Assembly (NCBI RefSeq): GCF_019375475.1
Contig: NZ_JAHXGQ010000018.1
Location: 22,618 to 86,617, forward strand
Direction: 5' to 3'
DNA: 64,000 bases
Source of the DNA: Saccharothrix obliqua
Lineage (GTDB): Bacteria; Actinomycetota; Actinomycetes; Mycobacteriales; Pseudonocardiaceae
Numbering within the stretch: position 1 is the stretch's first letter; the number at the start of each line of letters is the position of its first letter. The notes beneath the pieces were generated by a model that was not told the DNA's origin, made no database searches, and saw nothing but the letters and a program-made list of their open reading frames with translations. Below are positions 17,236-27,299 of the stretch, one piece after another. The translations under genes and the position numbers were made by a program.

Positions 17236-17853
17236 ATGCACCTGCGACGAGCCTCCTCCCTGACGGCCGTGCTGGCCTTGGCCCTCACGCTGGGTCTCAC
17301 GGCGTGCGCGACGACCGTCACCGGTTCGGCCCGGCCGGCCGAGGGCGCGGCGCGCGGCGCTGAGCAGACGACCTCCGGCAAGGCGCCGTCGACCAAGGCG
17401 TCGACCACGGGGAAGAAGGAAGACCCCACCGGCGCGCCGACCACCGGCACCAAGCCCGCGGGCAAGGTGAAGATCGGCACCAAGAAGAAGACCGAGGGCT
17501 ACGAGGACTGCGACATCCTCACGCCGGACGACGTGGCCGCGGCCATCGGCGCGAAGAAGGCCGGCGAGAAGGGCTGCGTGCAGAGCACCGAGGAGCCGTT
17601 CGCCGTGGTGCTGTTCATGGTGACGTTCGCCGAGTACGAGGGCGAGGCGCGCGAGATCGAGATCGGCGGGAACACCGCGTACGAGGTCAAGGAGAAGGGC
17701 GGCGACTGCTCCGTGGTGGTCATGCTCACCGACGACCCGGACGTGATCACGCCCGCGTTCCTGGCGAGCGTGACGCCGATCGACACGTTCGACCCGTGCC
17801 AGGTCGCGCAGAAACTCGCCACCAAGGCGTTCGAGAAGATCCCGAACGCCTGA
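17236..17853 (+). CDS. Secreted lipoprotein, DUF3558-like
   Basis: 205 residues: lipoprotein signal with LGLTACATT (lipobox Cys near 24), a Thr/Lys/Gly-rich linker of about 55 residues, then a compact C-terminal domain starting YEDCDILTPDDVAAAIGAKKAGEKGCV. Three or four conserved cysteines suggest disulfides outside the cell. The domain resembles the DUF3558 lipoproteins abundant in Pseudonocardiaceae. No enzymatic motif. It stands alone between divergent acuC and convergent rhodanese. Function unknown. Confidence 0.8.
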   Translation: MHLRRASSLTAVLALALTLGLTACATTVTGSARPAEGAARGAEQTTSGKAPSTKASTTGKKEDPTGAPTTGTKPAGKVKIGTKKKTEGYEDCDILTPDDVAAAIGAKKAGEKGCVQSTEEPFAVVLFMVTFAEYEGEAREIEIGGNTAYEVKEKGGDCSVVVMLTDDPDVITPAFLASVTPIDTFDPCQVAQKLATKAFEKIPNA

Positions 17854-17899
17854 CCCGCGGCCGGAGGGTGATGCGCCCGCCCCTCACGACAGTGGCAGA

Positions 17900-18090
17900 C
17901 CGACCACGCTCCGCCACCCGCGCCGCGGCACCCCAACCGCTCCCCGCCACTCCCGGCGGGCCACACCGGTCTCCCCCACTCCCGGCGCGGCACACCGACC
18001 GCTCCCCCATTCCGGCGCGGCACACCAATCGCTTCCCGCCACTCCCGGCGGGCAGCCCGATCGCACTCCCCGCCACGTCCGGTGAGCACC
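17900..18090. repeat. Degenerate 29-33-bp tandem repeat, about six units
   Basis: The 345-bp gap between the lipoprotein stop and the rhodanese stop (17854-18198) holds about six imperfect units. Unit starts are near 17900, 17932, 17967, 17996, 18026 and 18057, each built as CGAtCGCtCCCC-cCACTCCCGGCG-gGCaCAC. Units 2-4 are closest to one another. Long reading frames through it on the minus strand are repeats of the same 10 residues and are not convincing genes. It sits between convergent genes. Confidence 0.75.
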
Positions 18091-18198
18091 CGACCGCCAC
18101 CCGTGCGCGGCCCGGCGAACTCCGTCACGAGGCTCCCGCCGCCACGGGTCCCCTCCGCGCTCCGCCTCCGCCCCTGCCTTCGCCTCCGCAGCCGGAGG

Positions 18199-19047
18199 TC
18201 AGGGGTTGGGCCCGGTCGCGACCTCTCGCTCCGGGTCGGTGCACCAGTGCGACCACGAGCCCGCGTACAACGCGGCCGGCCGCTCCACGTCGGTGACACC
18301 CGCCACCTCCAGCGCCAGCACCACCGACGACGCCGTGACCCCCGACCCGCAGTACGCGCCGACCGGTGTGCCCGACCGCACCCCGATCGCCCGGAACCGC
18401 CCCGCCAGCGCGCCGGCGTCCAGCCAGCGCCCCTCGCCGTCGACGTGCTCCGCGGACGGCGCGTTGCGCGCACCCGGGATGTGCCCGGCACGCGGGTCGA
18501 CCGGTTCCACCTCTCCCCGGTACCGCTGCGCGGCCCGCGCGTCCAGCAACACCCCGTCACGGGCCAGCCGCGCCGCGTCGTCGGCGTCCAGCACGGGCAT
18601 CCCGCCGGGCCGCACCACGACGTCGCCCGGCGCGACCGCGGGCACCTCCGCCGTCACCGGCCGTCCTTCCGCGACCCACGCCGCGTAACCCCCGTCCAGC
18701 ACCGCCACTTCCGGGTGACCGGCCCACCGCAGCAGCCACCACAGTCGCGCCGCGACCGACCCGTCACCCCAGTCGTAGGCCACGACCGGGTGACCTTCCC
18801 GCACCCCGGCACCACGCAGCGCACGCTCCAGATCACCCGGCGCGGGCAGGGGGTGACGCCCGCCGTCACCCGGTGCGGCGGCCAGGTCGTCGTCCAAGTC
18901 GAGGTAGCTCGCACCCGGGAGGTGCGCGACCTCGTAGTCTTGACGTCCTGGAGGTCCGCCGAGTCGCCAGCGGACGTCCACCACGACCGGAGGGACGGCG
19001 CCGGCCGCCGCGGCAGCCAGGGCTTCGGTGCTGATCAATGGATGCAC
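18199..19047 (-). CDS. Thiosulfate/3-mercaptopyruvate sulfurtransferase (two rhodanese domains)
   Basis: 282 residues with an inactive N-terminal and a catalytic C-terminal rhodanese domain. The N-terminal domain shows the typical VVVDVRWRL and YEVAHLPGASYLDLD boxes; the second has LLDARAAQRYRGEVEPVDPRAGHIPGA and the active-site cysteine in GAYCGSGVTAS. It transfers sulfane sulfur from thiosulfate or mercaptopyruvate to a thiol or cyanide acceptor. The GTG at 19047 begins VHPLISTEAL; an upstream ATG at 19083 is possible. Divergent from ideR with about 60 bp between. Confidence 0.92.
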   Translation of the reverse strand: MHPLISTEALAAAAAGAVPPVVVDVRWRLGGPPGRQDYEVAHLPGASYLDLDDDLAAAPGDGGRHPLPAPGDLERALRGAGVREGHPVVAYDWGDGSVAARLWWLLRWAGHPEVAVLDGGYAAWVAEGRPVTAEVPAVAPGDVVVRPGGMPVLDADDAARLARDGVLLDARAAQRYRGEVEPVDPRAGHIPGARNAPSAEHVDGEGRWLDAGALAGRFRAIGVRSGTPVGAYCGSGVTASSVVLALEVAGVTDVERPAALYAGSWSHWCTDPEREVATGPNP

Positions 19048-19108
19048 GGCACCATCCTGCACCCGTCCACGGGCGACTAGCATTGGCACCACACGAAGGG
19101 GAGCGGGT

Positions 19109-19797
19109 GTGAACGACCTCATCGACACCACCGAGATGTACCTCCGCACGATCTACGAACTGGAAGAAGAGGGCGTCGTCCCTCTGCGCGCCCGCATCGC
19201 CGAACGGCTCGGGCAGAGCGGCCCGACGGTGAGCCAGACCGTGGGTCGGATGGAGCGCGACGGGCTGGTCGTCGTGGCCGACGACCGGCACCTGGAGCTG
19301 ACCGAAGAAGGTCGTGGCCTGGCCGTGGCGGTCATGCGCAAGCACCGGCTCGCCGAACGCCTGCTGGTCGACGTGATCGGCCTGGAGTGGGAGCACGTGC
19401 ACAGCGAGGCGTGCCGCTGGGAGCACGTCATGAGCGAGGCCGTCGAGCGCAAGCTCGTGAAGCTGCTCGGCAACCCCACCACCTCCCCCTACGGCAACCC
19501 CATCCCCGGCCTGGACATGCTGGGCGACGGCGAGCCGGCCCCACCGGCCGAGGCCGGCCTGGTCCGCGTGGACGAGGTGGCGCGGCGCGGCGGCGGCCGG
19601 GTGGAGGTGCGGCGGATCGCCGAGCACGTGCAGATGGACCCGGCCCTGATGGCGGGTCTGAAGGCGGTGGGCGTCGTGCCAGGCGGCACGGTCGAGGTGT
19701 GCGCGCCGTCCGGGGCGAAGGTCGTGCAGGTGCGTGGCAACGGCACGACGGCCGAGCTGGACCAGTCCGTGGCGCACGCCGTCCTGGTGCAGGCCAG

Positions 19798-19801
<4 letters not shown>
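19109..19801 (+). CDS. ideR: Iron-dependent repressor IdeR (DtxR family)
   Basis: 230 residues. The DtxR winged helix (RIAERLGQSGPTVSQTVGRMERDGL), dimerisation/metal domain and C-terminal SH3-like domain are all present. Metal residues align exactly with IdeR: M10, C102, E105, H106 in one site and H79, E83, H98 in the other. Fe2+-loaded protein represses siderophore and iron-import genes. The GTG 19109 start has GGGGAG upstream. Unusually, its stop overlaps the start of a galactokinase gene (GTGA at 19798-19801), making it the first gene of an ideR-galK run. Confidence 0.96.
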
Positions 19802-20976
<1,175 letters not shown>

Positions 20977-21036
20977 CCCGCCCTGAACCGACCTGACCTG
21001 ACGATTGATCATCGACTCAACGGAAGCGGGGAACAC

Positions 21037-21999
21037 GTGAAGCTGCTCGTCACGGGCGGTGCGGGGTACGTCGGCAGCGTGTGCGCGGCTCGGCTGGCCG
21101 AGTCCGGCCACGAGGTGGTCGTGCTCGACGACCTGTCGACCGGGCACGCCGACGCGGTCCCCGACGGCGTCCGGCTCGTCGAGGCGGACATCAACGACGT
21201 CATCGGCGACGTGCTCGCCGAGGGCTACGACGGTGTGCTGCACTTCGCGGCGAAGTCGCTGGTCGGCGAGTCGCAGCAGGAGCCGGCGAAGTATTGGCAC
21301 GGCAACGTCGGCACGGCGCTGGCGCTGCTGGACGCCATGGTGGAGCACGGCACGCCGCGCCTGGTGTTCTCGTCCACCGCCGCCACGTACGGCGAGCCGG
21401 ACGCGGTGCCGATCGCGGAGACCGCGCCGACCCGGCCCACCAACACCTACGGTGCGACGAAGCTCGCGATCGACCACGCCATCACCGGCTACGCCCGGTC
21501 GCACGGCATCTCGGCGGTGTCGCTGCGGTACTTCAACGTCGCGGGCGCCTACGGCCGCTTCGGCGAGCGGCACACCACCGAGACGCACCTCATCCCGATC
21601 GTGCTCCAAGTCGCGCAGGGCAAGCGCGACCAGGTCGCCGTGTACGGCGACGACTACCCCACCGAGGACGGCACCTGCGTCCGCGACTACATCCACGTGG
21701 TGGACTTGGCCGACGCGCACCTGAAGGCACTCGACCACGCCGAGGCAGGCGAGCACCGGATCTACAACCTGGGCAACGGGCTCGGCTTCTCGGTGCGCCA
21801 GGTGATCGACGCGTGCCGCGAGGTCACCGGCCACCCGATCCCGGCAGAGGTTTCGCCGCGCCGGTCGGGCGACCCGGCGGTGCTGGTGGCGTCCGCGGAG
21901 CGGGCGCGGACCGAGCTGGGCTGGAAGCCGGAGCGGGTCGAGCTGACCGGCATCGTGCGCGACGCGTGGGAGTTCACCCGGTCCCAGGAGGCTCGATGA
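21037..21999 (+). CDS. galE: UDP-glucose 4-epimerase
   Basis: 320 residues, extended short-chain dehydrogenase fold. NAD-binding GGAGYVGSV is near residue 7, the catalytic Ser lies in VFSSTAATYGEP, and Tyr/Lys are in TYGATKLAIDH. It interconverts UDP-galactose and UDP-glucose for the Leloir pathway and for cell-envelope galactose. GTG start with GAAGCGGGGA upstream. The stop overlaps the ATG of the following peptidase (ATGA). Confidence 0.95.
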   Translation: MKLLVTGGAGYVGSVCAARLAESGHEVVVLDDLSTGHADAVPDGVRLVEADINDVIGDVLAEGYDGVLHFAAKSLVGESQQEPAKYWHGNVGTALALLDAMVEHGTPRLVFSSTAATYGEPDAVPIAETAPTRPTNTYGATKLAIDHAITGYARSHGISAVSLRYFNVAGAYGRFGERHTTETHLIPIVLQVAQGKRDQVAVYGDDYPTEDGTCVRDYIHVVDLADAHLKALDHAEAGEHRIYNLGNGLGFSVRQVIDACREVTGHPIPAEVSPRRSGDPAVLVASAERARTELGWKPERVELTGIVRDAWEFTRSQEAR

Positions 22000-24026
22000 G
22001 CGGCACTTTCCAGGCGGACGACTTCGCGGACCTCTCCGCGATCGCCGCGCTACCCCGGCTGGGTTCGCTGGCGCTGTCGGCGGACGGCACCCGGCTGGTG
22101 ACGGTGGTGGCGGAGCTGTCACCGGACGGCAAGACGTGGCAGGGCGCGTTGTGGGAGGTCGACCCGACGGGCGAGCGGCCCGCCCGGCGGCTGACCCACG
22201 GCGCGAAGGGCGAGTCCAACCCGGTGTTCACGCCGGACGGCGCGCTCCTGTTCCTCTCCGCGCGGCCCGACCAGGAGGCCAAGCCCGCCGAGGGCGGCAA
22301 GGCCAAGGACAAGACGGCCCTGTGGGTCCTGCCACCCGCCGGCGAGGCCCGCGAGGTCTTCCGCCCCGGCCGCGGCGTGGAGCGCGTCGAGGTCGCCAAG
22401 CAGTCGGGCACCCTGCTGCTGACGGCGGGCGCGCACCCGACCACCGAGTTCGGCGAAGCCGACGAGGCGCTGCGCAAGGCACGCGAGGACGCGGGCGTCA
22501 CCGGCATCCTCTACGACTCGTACCCGGTCCGGTACTGGGACACCGACCTCGGCCCCGCCTACTCGCGGCTGCTCACCGGCACCCTGCCGGACGGCCGCCT
22601 GGACGCGGCGGACCTGACCGACCTCCGCCCCGCCGCGACCGCGCGCCTGGACGACGCGGCGACCATCAGCCCCGACGGGCGCTGGGTGGTGCACACCGAG
22701 CGGGTCGACGTGAGCCCGTCCTACGGGCCGCGCGTGCGCCTGCGGCTGGTTCCGACGGACGGTTCACCGGGTCGTGTGCTGGCCGATGTCGAAGGCCATT
22801 CGTTCATGCAGGTCACCTTTCTGCCGGACTCGTCTGCCGTGATCGCGGTGCGCGTGCACGACTCCACCCCGGAGCGGCCGTGGCGCAACGCCCTCGTGCG
22901 GATCGACCTCGACGGCACCGTGACCGAGCTGGCACCGGACTTCGCCGAGGAGGCGGAGCACCCGGTGGTCAGCCCGGACGGCGCGGCCGTGTACTTCACC
23001 AGCTCCCTGCGCGGGCACCAGCCGATCTGGCGGCTGGACCTGGCCACCGGCGACCTGATCCGCCTGACGGCCACCGGCGCGTACACCGACGTGCAGGTCG
23101 GCGAGCACCACGTCTACGCCCTGCGCCACGCCGTGAACCAGCCGTCCCGCCCCGTGCGGCTGGAGCCGACGGAGCCGGAGCAGACCCCGCTGGTGCTCCA
23201 GGCCCCCGGTGCGGTCGAGTCGCTGCCCGGCACCCTGACCGAGGTCGAGACGGTGGTCGAGGACGGCCGCACCGTTCGGGCGTGGCTGGTGCTGCCCGAA
23301 GGCGCCTCCGCGGACCGCCCCGCCCCGCTGCTCCTGTGGGTGCACGGCGGCCCGGTGATGAGCTGGAGTGGGTGGAGCTGGCGGTGGAACCCGTGGCTGA
23401 TGGCCGCGCGGGGTTACGCCGTCCTCCTGCCCGACCCGGCCCTGTCGACCGGGTACGGCCCGGAGTTCATCGCCGCGGGTTGGGGTAGCTGGGGTGCCAA
23501 GCCGTACACGGACCTCATGGCGATCACCGACGTCACCGTCCAGCGAGACGACATCGACGAAACCCGCACCGCCGCCATGGGTGGGTCGTTCGGTGGCTAC
23601 ATGGCGAACTGGATCGCCACCCAGACCGACCGGTTCAAGGCCATCGTGACGCACGCGTCGCTGTGGCACCTGGACGCGTTCACCGGCACCACGGACGACT
23701 CGTACTACTGGATCCGCGAGATGGGCGACCCGCTGCGGCAGGAGGAGCAGGTCCGGGCGAACTCGCCGCACCTGCGCGTGGCGGACATCAGGACACCGAT
23801 GCTCGTGATCCACGGCGACAAGGACTACCGGGTCCCGATCGGCGAGGGCCAGCGCCTGTACTTCGATCTGGTCCGCCACGGCGTGCCGGCGAAGTTCCTG
23901 TACTACCCGACCGAGAACCACTGGATCCTGACGCCGGGCAACGCCAAGCTCTGGTACGAGACGATCTTCTCCTTCCTGGCCGAGCACGTGCTGGGCGAAC
24001 CCTGGCAACGCCCGGACCTGGTCTGA
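21996..24026 (+). CDS. S9 family acylaminoacyl-type peptidase
   Basis: 676 residues: an N-terminal beta-propeller (about 1-430, WD40-like PD40 repeats such as SPDGRWVVHTE and SPDGAAVYFTS) and a C-terminal alpha/beta-hydrolase. The catalytic Ser is in GGSFGGY (about S531), the Asp in IHGDKDYRVP, and the His in TENHW. Cytoplasmic, no signal peptide. It should release acylated or unmodified residues from short peptides. RBS AGGAGG overlaps the end of galE, so synthesis is coupled, although no metabolic link to galactose is evident. Confidence 0.93.
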   Translation: MSGTFQADDFADLSAIAALPRLGSLALSADGTRLVTVVAELSPDGKTWQGALWEVDPTGERPARRLTHGAKGESNPVFTPDGALLFLSARPDQEAKPAEGGKAKDKTALWVLPPAGEAREVFRPGRGVERVEVAKQSGTLLLTAGAHPTTEFGEADEALRKAREDAGVTGILYDSYPVRYWDTDLGPAYSRLLTGTLPDGRLDAADLTDLRPAATARLDDAATISPDGRWVVHTERVDVSPSYGPRVRLRLVPTDGSPGRVLADVEGHSFMQVTFLPDSSAVIAVRVHDSTPERPWRNALVRIDLDGTVTELAPDFAEEAEHPVVSPDGAAVYFTSSLRGHQPIWRLDLATGDLIRLTATGAYTDVQVGEHHVYALRHAVNQPSRPVRLEPTEPEQTPLVLQAPGAVESLPGTLTEVETVVEDGRTVRAWLVLPEGASADRPAPLLLWVHGGPVMSWSGWSWRWNPWLMAARGYAVLLPDPALSTGYGPEFIAAGWGSWGAKPYTDLMAITDVTVQRDDIDETRTAAMGGSFGGYMANWIATQTDRFKAIVTHASLWHLDAFTGTTDDSYYWIREMGDPLRQEEQVRANSPHLRVADIRTPMLVIHGDKDYRVPIGEGQRLYFDLVRHGVPAKFLYYPTENHWILTPGNAKLWYETIFSFLAEHVLGEPWQRPDLV

Positions 24027-24037
24027 ACCCGCTCCCC

Positions 24038-24074
24038 AACGGCCCCGCCCCAGTCCCTGACGGCGGGGCCGTTT
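24038..24074 (+). terminator. Terminator-like hairpin after the S9 peptidase
   Basis: A perfect 12-bp stem: AACGGCCCCGCC (24038-24049) and GGCGGGGCCGTT (24062-24073), 12-base loop. Only a short T-run follows, as is common for actinobacterial terminators. It starts 11 bases past the stop codon. Confidence 0.7.
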
Positions 24075-24591
24075 GCTGTCTGCCGCCAGGATTCGCGCGC
24101 TCCCACGCCGCCCCTGCGCGGGTGTGTGGCGGGTGTCCTTGTTGGTGCTTGGCCTCCTTTGCGCTCGATGGCTTGGTGTTGGGCTCCTTCCGGGTAGGGG
24201 TGGGGTCGGGCCGGCGGGGGAATTCGGCCCGACCCCTGTGAGGGGTGGCTGGGTGGGTTGTGGTCCGGGCGCTCTCGGACCTGTTGTGTGGCAAGGGTTT
24301 CACCGCTGGGCCTGACGGCTCGCCGAGTGCGGGGTCCGGGGGCCATCGCACTGCCGTGGTGGAGATTCGGGGTGCGGTGGGTGGTGCCGGCGGGGACCGG
24401 GGGCCAGCCGGTGCGGACAGGGGCGCACCGGAGTGGGCGGGGTGCCACGGGGGCCGGTGGTGCTGCGAAGACGCTGATGAGCGTCGCGCTCGCGTGAGCT
24501 GAGGGGGTGGCGCGGGGCGGATCCGGCGGGCCGTGCGATGCGGCTGCAGCTTTGGCTGGCGGAGTTGGCGTGGGGCAGCGGGTGGAGCGGG
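24075..24591. other. Gene-free stretch with a second strong hairpin
   Basis: No credible gene in 517 bases; the open frames are low-complexity shadows. A second perfect 12-bp stem pairs GGGGTCGGGCCG (24202-24213) with CGGCCCGACCCC (24225-24236). From here rightward the plus strand becomes strongly G-rich. The DUF4192 gene ends at 24592. Confidence 0.6.
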
Positions 24592-27204
24592 CTAGGACGA
24601 GGGGTCGACCGGGGGCGGGTTGGCGCTGTCGTGTGTGCGGGGAGTGCTTCGCCGACAGCGGGTGGACGGGTCGGGCGGGTTCGCTGGATTTGTGGCGGCG
24701 CAAGGGTTTGCGGCGCCCGAGGGGCTGCACGTGATAGCGGCGGGCGGGAACACCGCTGTCCTGAAGGTGGCGAGTGGAGGTGAAGTGAAGAGGTCCCAGG
24801 CGGACTGCGGTTCGGAGGAGACGGGGTCGGCGGGCGGTGAAGTCGCGGTGTCGGCTGGGGGTGGCGGAGTGGGCGGTGGTGGGGCGGAGGTGTCGGGTGG
24901 GGCGGGCTTCGGTGTGGTGAGAGCGGCGGGTGGGGTGGTGGGGGCGGTCAGGGGCTGAGGAGTGACGGCGGGGGCAGGAAGCGGGACGGGTTCGACGGGC
25001 GGGGTGGGAGGTGGGGGCGTGGGAGTAGTGGGGGTAGGAGCGTCAGGCGGTGGAAGGGCAGAGGTACGAGTCGGAAGGGGCGGAACCGCGGGAGCTTGAG
25101 CGGCGGGAGGCGGAGGGGCAGGGATGGCAGGCGGAGACGCGGGAACGGCAGGGGTTGTAGCGACGGGAGGCGGAACGGCGGAGAGGGAAGGCGAAGTGGT
25201 GGGTACGGGAGTCGGAGGCATGGCAGCACTGGAAGTCCTTGTGGTGGAGGCAGGGGCGTCCGGCGGAGGGGCAGGAGTCGGAGGGGCAGGAGTCCGAGGG
25301 GCAGGAGTCGGAGGGGCGGGAGTCCGAGGGGCAGGAGTCGGAGGGGCGGGAGTCGGAGGGGCGGGAGTCGGAGCGGTGGTGCCGGGGTCAGCGGCGTGAG
25401 AGGTCGGGATGGGGGTCGGCGGCGTGGGCGCGGGTGAAGTCGGAGCGGTGGGGGCCGGGGCGGTGGATGCAGAGGTCTCGGCGGTGGGGTCGGAGGCAGA
25501 GGTGGAAACGGGAGCGTCCGGGTCCGAGACCGGGGCGGGGCCGGCGGGAGCGGGGGCGGAAGGTGCGGGGGTTGGGGCGGTTGGGGCCGGGGCGGGGGCC
25601 GGAGGCGTTGCGGCGATTGAAGTCGCGGGGGGCGAGGCGGAGGGCGGAGGGGCGGCAGCTGAGGCTTCGAGGGGCGGAGGCTCGGGGGTGGTTGGAGGCG
25701 GAGAGATTGGCAGCGGAGCGGTTGGGGGCGGGGTAGCGGGGGCTGGGGTCGGCGCGGCGGGGACGGGGTGCGGAGTGGAAGGGGTGGAAGGCAGGGGCGT
25801 GGGAGGCAGAGGCGCGGGGGTGGGGGCGAGGGTGGGTGAGGTGGGAGCGGGGGCGGGTGAGGGCGGGAGGTGAGCGGCGGGGGTTGATGAAGTGCGGGGT
25901 GGCCGGGCGGGCGGCTCAACGGGAGACGGTTCGGAGGGGAGCGGCTGGACGGGGAGCGGATGGGCGGGAGGTGCCTCGGTTGAGGGCGGCTCGGTGAGGG
26001 ATCGTTCGGCGGGAGACGGGCGGGCCGGAGAGGGCTGGGTGGGAGAGGGCTGGGTGGGAGAGGGCTGGGTGGGAGAGGGCTGGGTGGGAGAGGGCTGGGT
26101 GGGAGAGGGCTGGGTGGGAGAGGGCTGGGTGGGAGAGGGCTGGGTGGGAGAGGGCTGGGTGGTGGCCGCAGGAGAGGTGGCTGTGGGAGGGGTGGGGAAC
26201 CAGTCTGCGGTGGATGCTTTTTCGGCTAGGTTTCTTACCGTGGTGGGGGGCATGCCGCTTTCCAGTGCTGCTCGCAGGAGAACGGATAGGCGGTGGCCGG
26301 GCATTGCTTCTTCTGCTTGGTCCAGTGCCAGTAGGGCCAAGGCCCCGTCGCCTCTGACGTAGGCCGAGAACGCCAGTAGAGAGGCCGGCTCGGCTCGTTC
26401 CGGGGGTGGGGTGGCTCTGGTCAGTTCGGTCCACAGGCGTTCCGCGCCGCGGGCGTTTTCGCCTATCGATTCGGCCAGGCTCGCGTCTCTCACCAACAGG
26501 TCCGACAGGGCGAATGCCAGGTCCACGACTTCCTGATCCGTCAGGGGTCGGGTGCGGTGTTGGGCCGTGGCCACGTGCTCTCTCACCAGGGCGTGGTGGC
26601 GGGCCGCGGTGGCCGGGTCCGCGTAGTCGTGCGCCTCCGCCTCGGCCGCCGCCTTGTCCAGCAGGGCGGCCCGGCGCGTCAGGGCCGCGTCCGAGTCCGG
26701 GGCCAGGGTGGCGGCCAGGGCTTCACGGTCCCGGTGTGTCACCAGGCCGTGCGCGACGGCCTGCGCGGCCACGGCCGTGGCCATCGGGTCCGGGACTACG
26801 CCCTGGTCGACCAGGTCGTGGTAGCTGAGCCACGGTGCGCCCTTGGCTGTTGCCGACGTCCACGCCGCGTAGGCCACCGGGATGCCGACGTGGCTCAGGG
26901 ACGCCTCCAACTCAGCCACCAGGCGCTCTCTGGGGAGGTGTTCGGGTGGGTCCCCGCTGCCGCCGCCGACCACCAGGGCAATCGTGTGCGCCTCGGGCCG
27001 GTCGCGCAGGGACAGGGCCAGTTCGTCGGCCGCGCGGCGGTCGTTGCGCGTGGGTGGCAGGTCCAGGCGCAGGGTCTGGGTGATGATTCCGCTTTCCAGC
27101 AGCAGCAGGATGAGGGAATCCTCGGGGTGGAAGCCGAGCAGGTACGGCAATGAGGCGATCACGTCGCCGGGCGTGCGGAGATGGCTGAGTTTGGCGGGAG
27201 TCAT
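24592..27204 (-). CDS. DUF4192 protein with a ~530-residue Pro-rich repetitive tail
   Basis: 870 residues if read to the TAG at 24592. Residues 1 to ~330 form a DUF4192 domain (TPGDVIASLPYLLGFHPEDSLILL start; GGGSGDPPEHLPRERL), an uncharacterised actinobacterial cytoplasmic domain. The rest is Pro/Thr/Ala/Ser-rich and contains nine TQPSP pentapeptides in a row and seven TPAP(P/R) units. Other frames are also open across the tail because of its composition, so its translation is less certain than the domain. ATG 27204 is chosen because family members begin just before the RTPGDVIA motif; no strong ribosome site. The open frame also extends upstream to 28311, across another gene, and is not believed there. 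Confidence 0.78.
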   Translation of the reverse strand: MTPAKLSHLRTPGDVIASLPYLLGFHPEDSLILLLLESGIITQTLRLDLPPTRNDRRAADELALSLRDRPEAHTIALVVGGGSGDPPEHLPRERLVAELEASLSHVGIPVAYAAWTSATAKGAPWLSYHDLVDQGVVPDPMATAVAAQAVAHGLVTHRDREALAATLAPDSDAALTRRAALLDKAAAEAEAHDYADPATAARHHALVREHVATAQHRTRPLTDQEVVDLAFALSDLLVRDASLAESIGENARGAERLWTELTRATPPPERAEPASLLAFSAYVRGDGALALLALDQAEEAMPGHRLSVLLRAALESGMPPTTVRNLAEKASTADWFPTPPTATSPAATTQPSPTQPSPTQPSPTQPSPTQPSPTQPSPTQPSPTQPSPTQPSPARPSPAERSLTEPPSTEAPPAHPLPVQPLPSEPSPVEPPARPPRTSSTPAAHLPPSPAPAPTSPTLAPTPAPLPPTPLPSTPSTPHPVPAAPTPAPATPPPTAPLPISPPPTTPEPPPLEASAAAPPPSASPPATSIAATPPAPAPAPTAPTPAPSAPAPAGPAPVSDPDAPVSTSASDPTAETSASTAPAPTAPTSPAPTPPTPIPTSHAADPGTTAPTPAPPTPAPPTPAPRTPAPPTPAPRTPAPPTPAPPPDAPASTTRTSSAAMPPTPVPTTSPSLSAVPPPVATTPAVPASPPAIPAPPPPAAQAPAVPPLPTRTSALPPPDAPTPTTPTPPPPTPPVEPVPLPAPAVTPQPLTAPTTPPAALTTPKPAPPDTSAPPPPTPPPPADTATSPPADPVSSEPQSAWDLFTSPPLATFRTAVFPPAAITCSPSGAANPCAATNPANPPDPSTRCRRSTPRTHDSANPPPVDPSS
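25265..25369. repeat. 15-bp tandem repeat, seven units (TPAP(P/R) codons)
   Basis: Seven consecutive units of the form (g/c)GAGGGGC(a/g)GGAGTC on the plus strand, exact period 15, differing only at two positions. Inside the DUF4192 tail they encode alternating TPAPP and TPAPR on the minus strand. The alternating variants suggest duplication of a 30-bp double unit. Confidence 0.9.
26026..26160. repeat. 15-bp minisatellite, eight perfect plus one near-perfect unit (TQPSP codons)
   Basis: The unit GGGAGAGGGCTGGGT repeats eight times without a mismatch from 26041 to 26160, preceded by one unit with a single change (26026-26040). Period 15 keeps the DUF4192 frame and yields tandem TQPSP. Perfect identity implies recent expansion or homogenisation, so copy number should vary between strains. 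Confidence 0.95.
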
Positions 27205-27299
27205 GGGTTGAGTTTGGGGCACGGGAGGAGAAATGCCAAGCGGATGAACCCGATCAGTTGATTCATTGGAGGTGGTCACACTTTTCGGGCATTTGTGTA

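Noticed and set aside
17747..18100. 117-codon minus-strand frame with GLPAGSGGKR/CRAGMGERS repeats
   Set aside because: Produced by the ~31-bp tandem repeat; no ribosome site, and it overlaps the 3' end of the lipoprotein gene.
25265..26160. CRISPR array
   Set aside because: Units are 15 bp, contiguous and without spacers, in phase with a reading frame.
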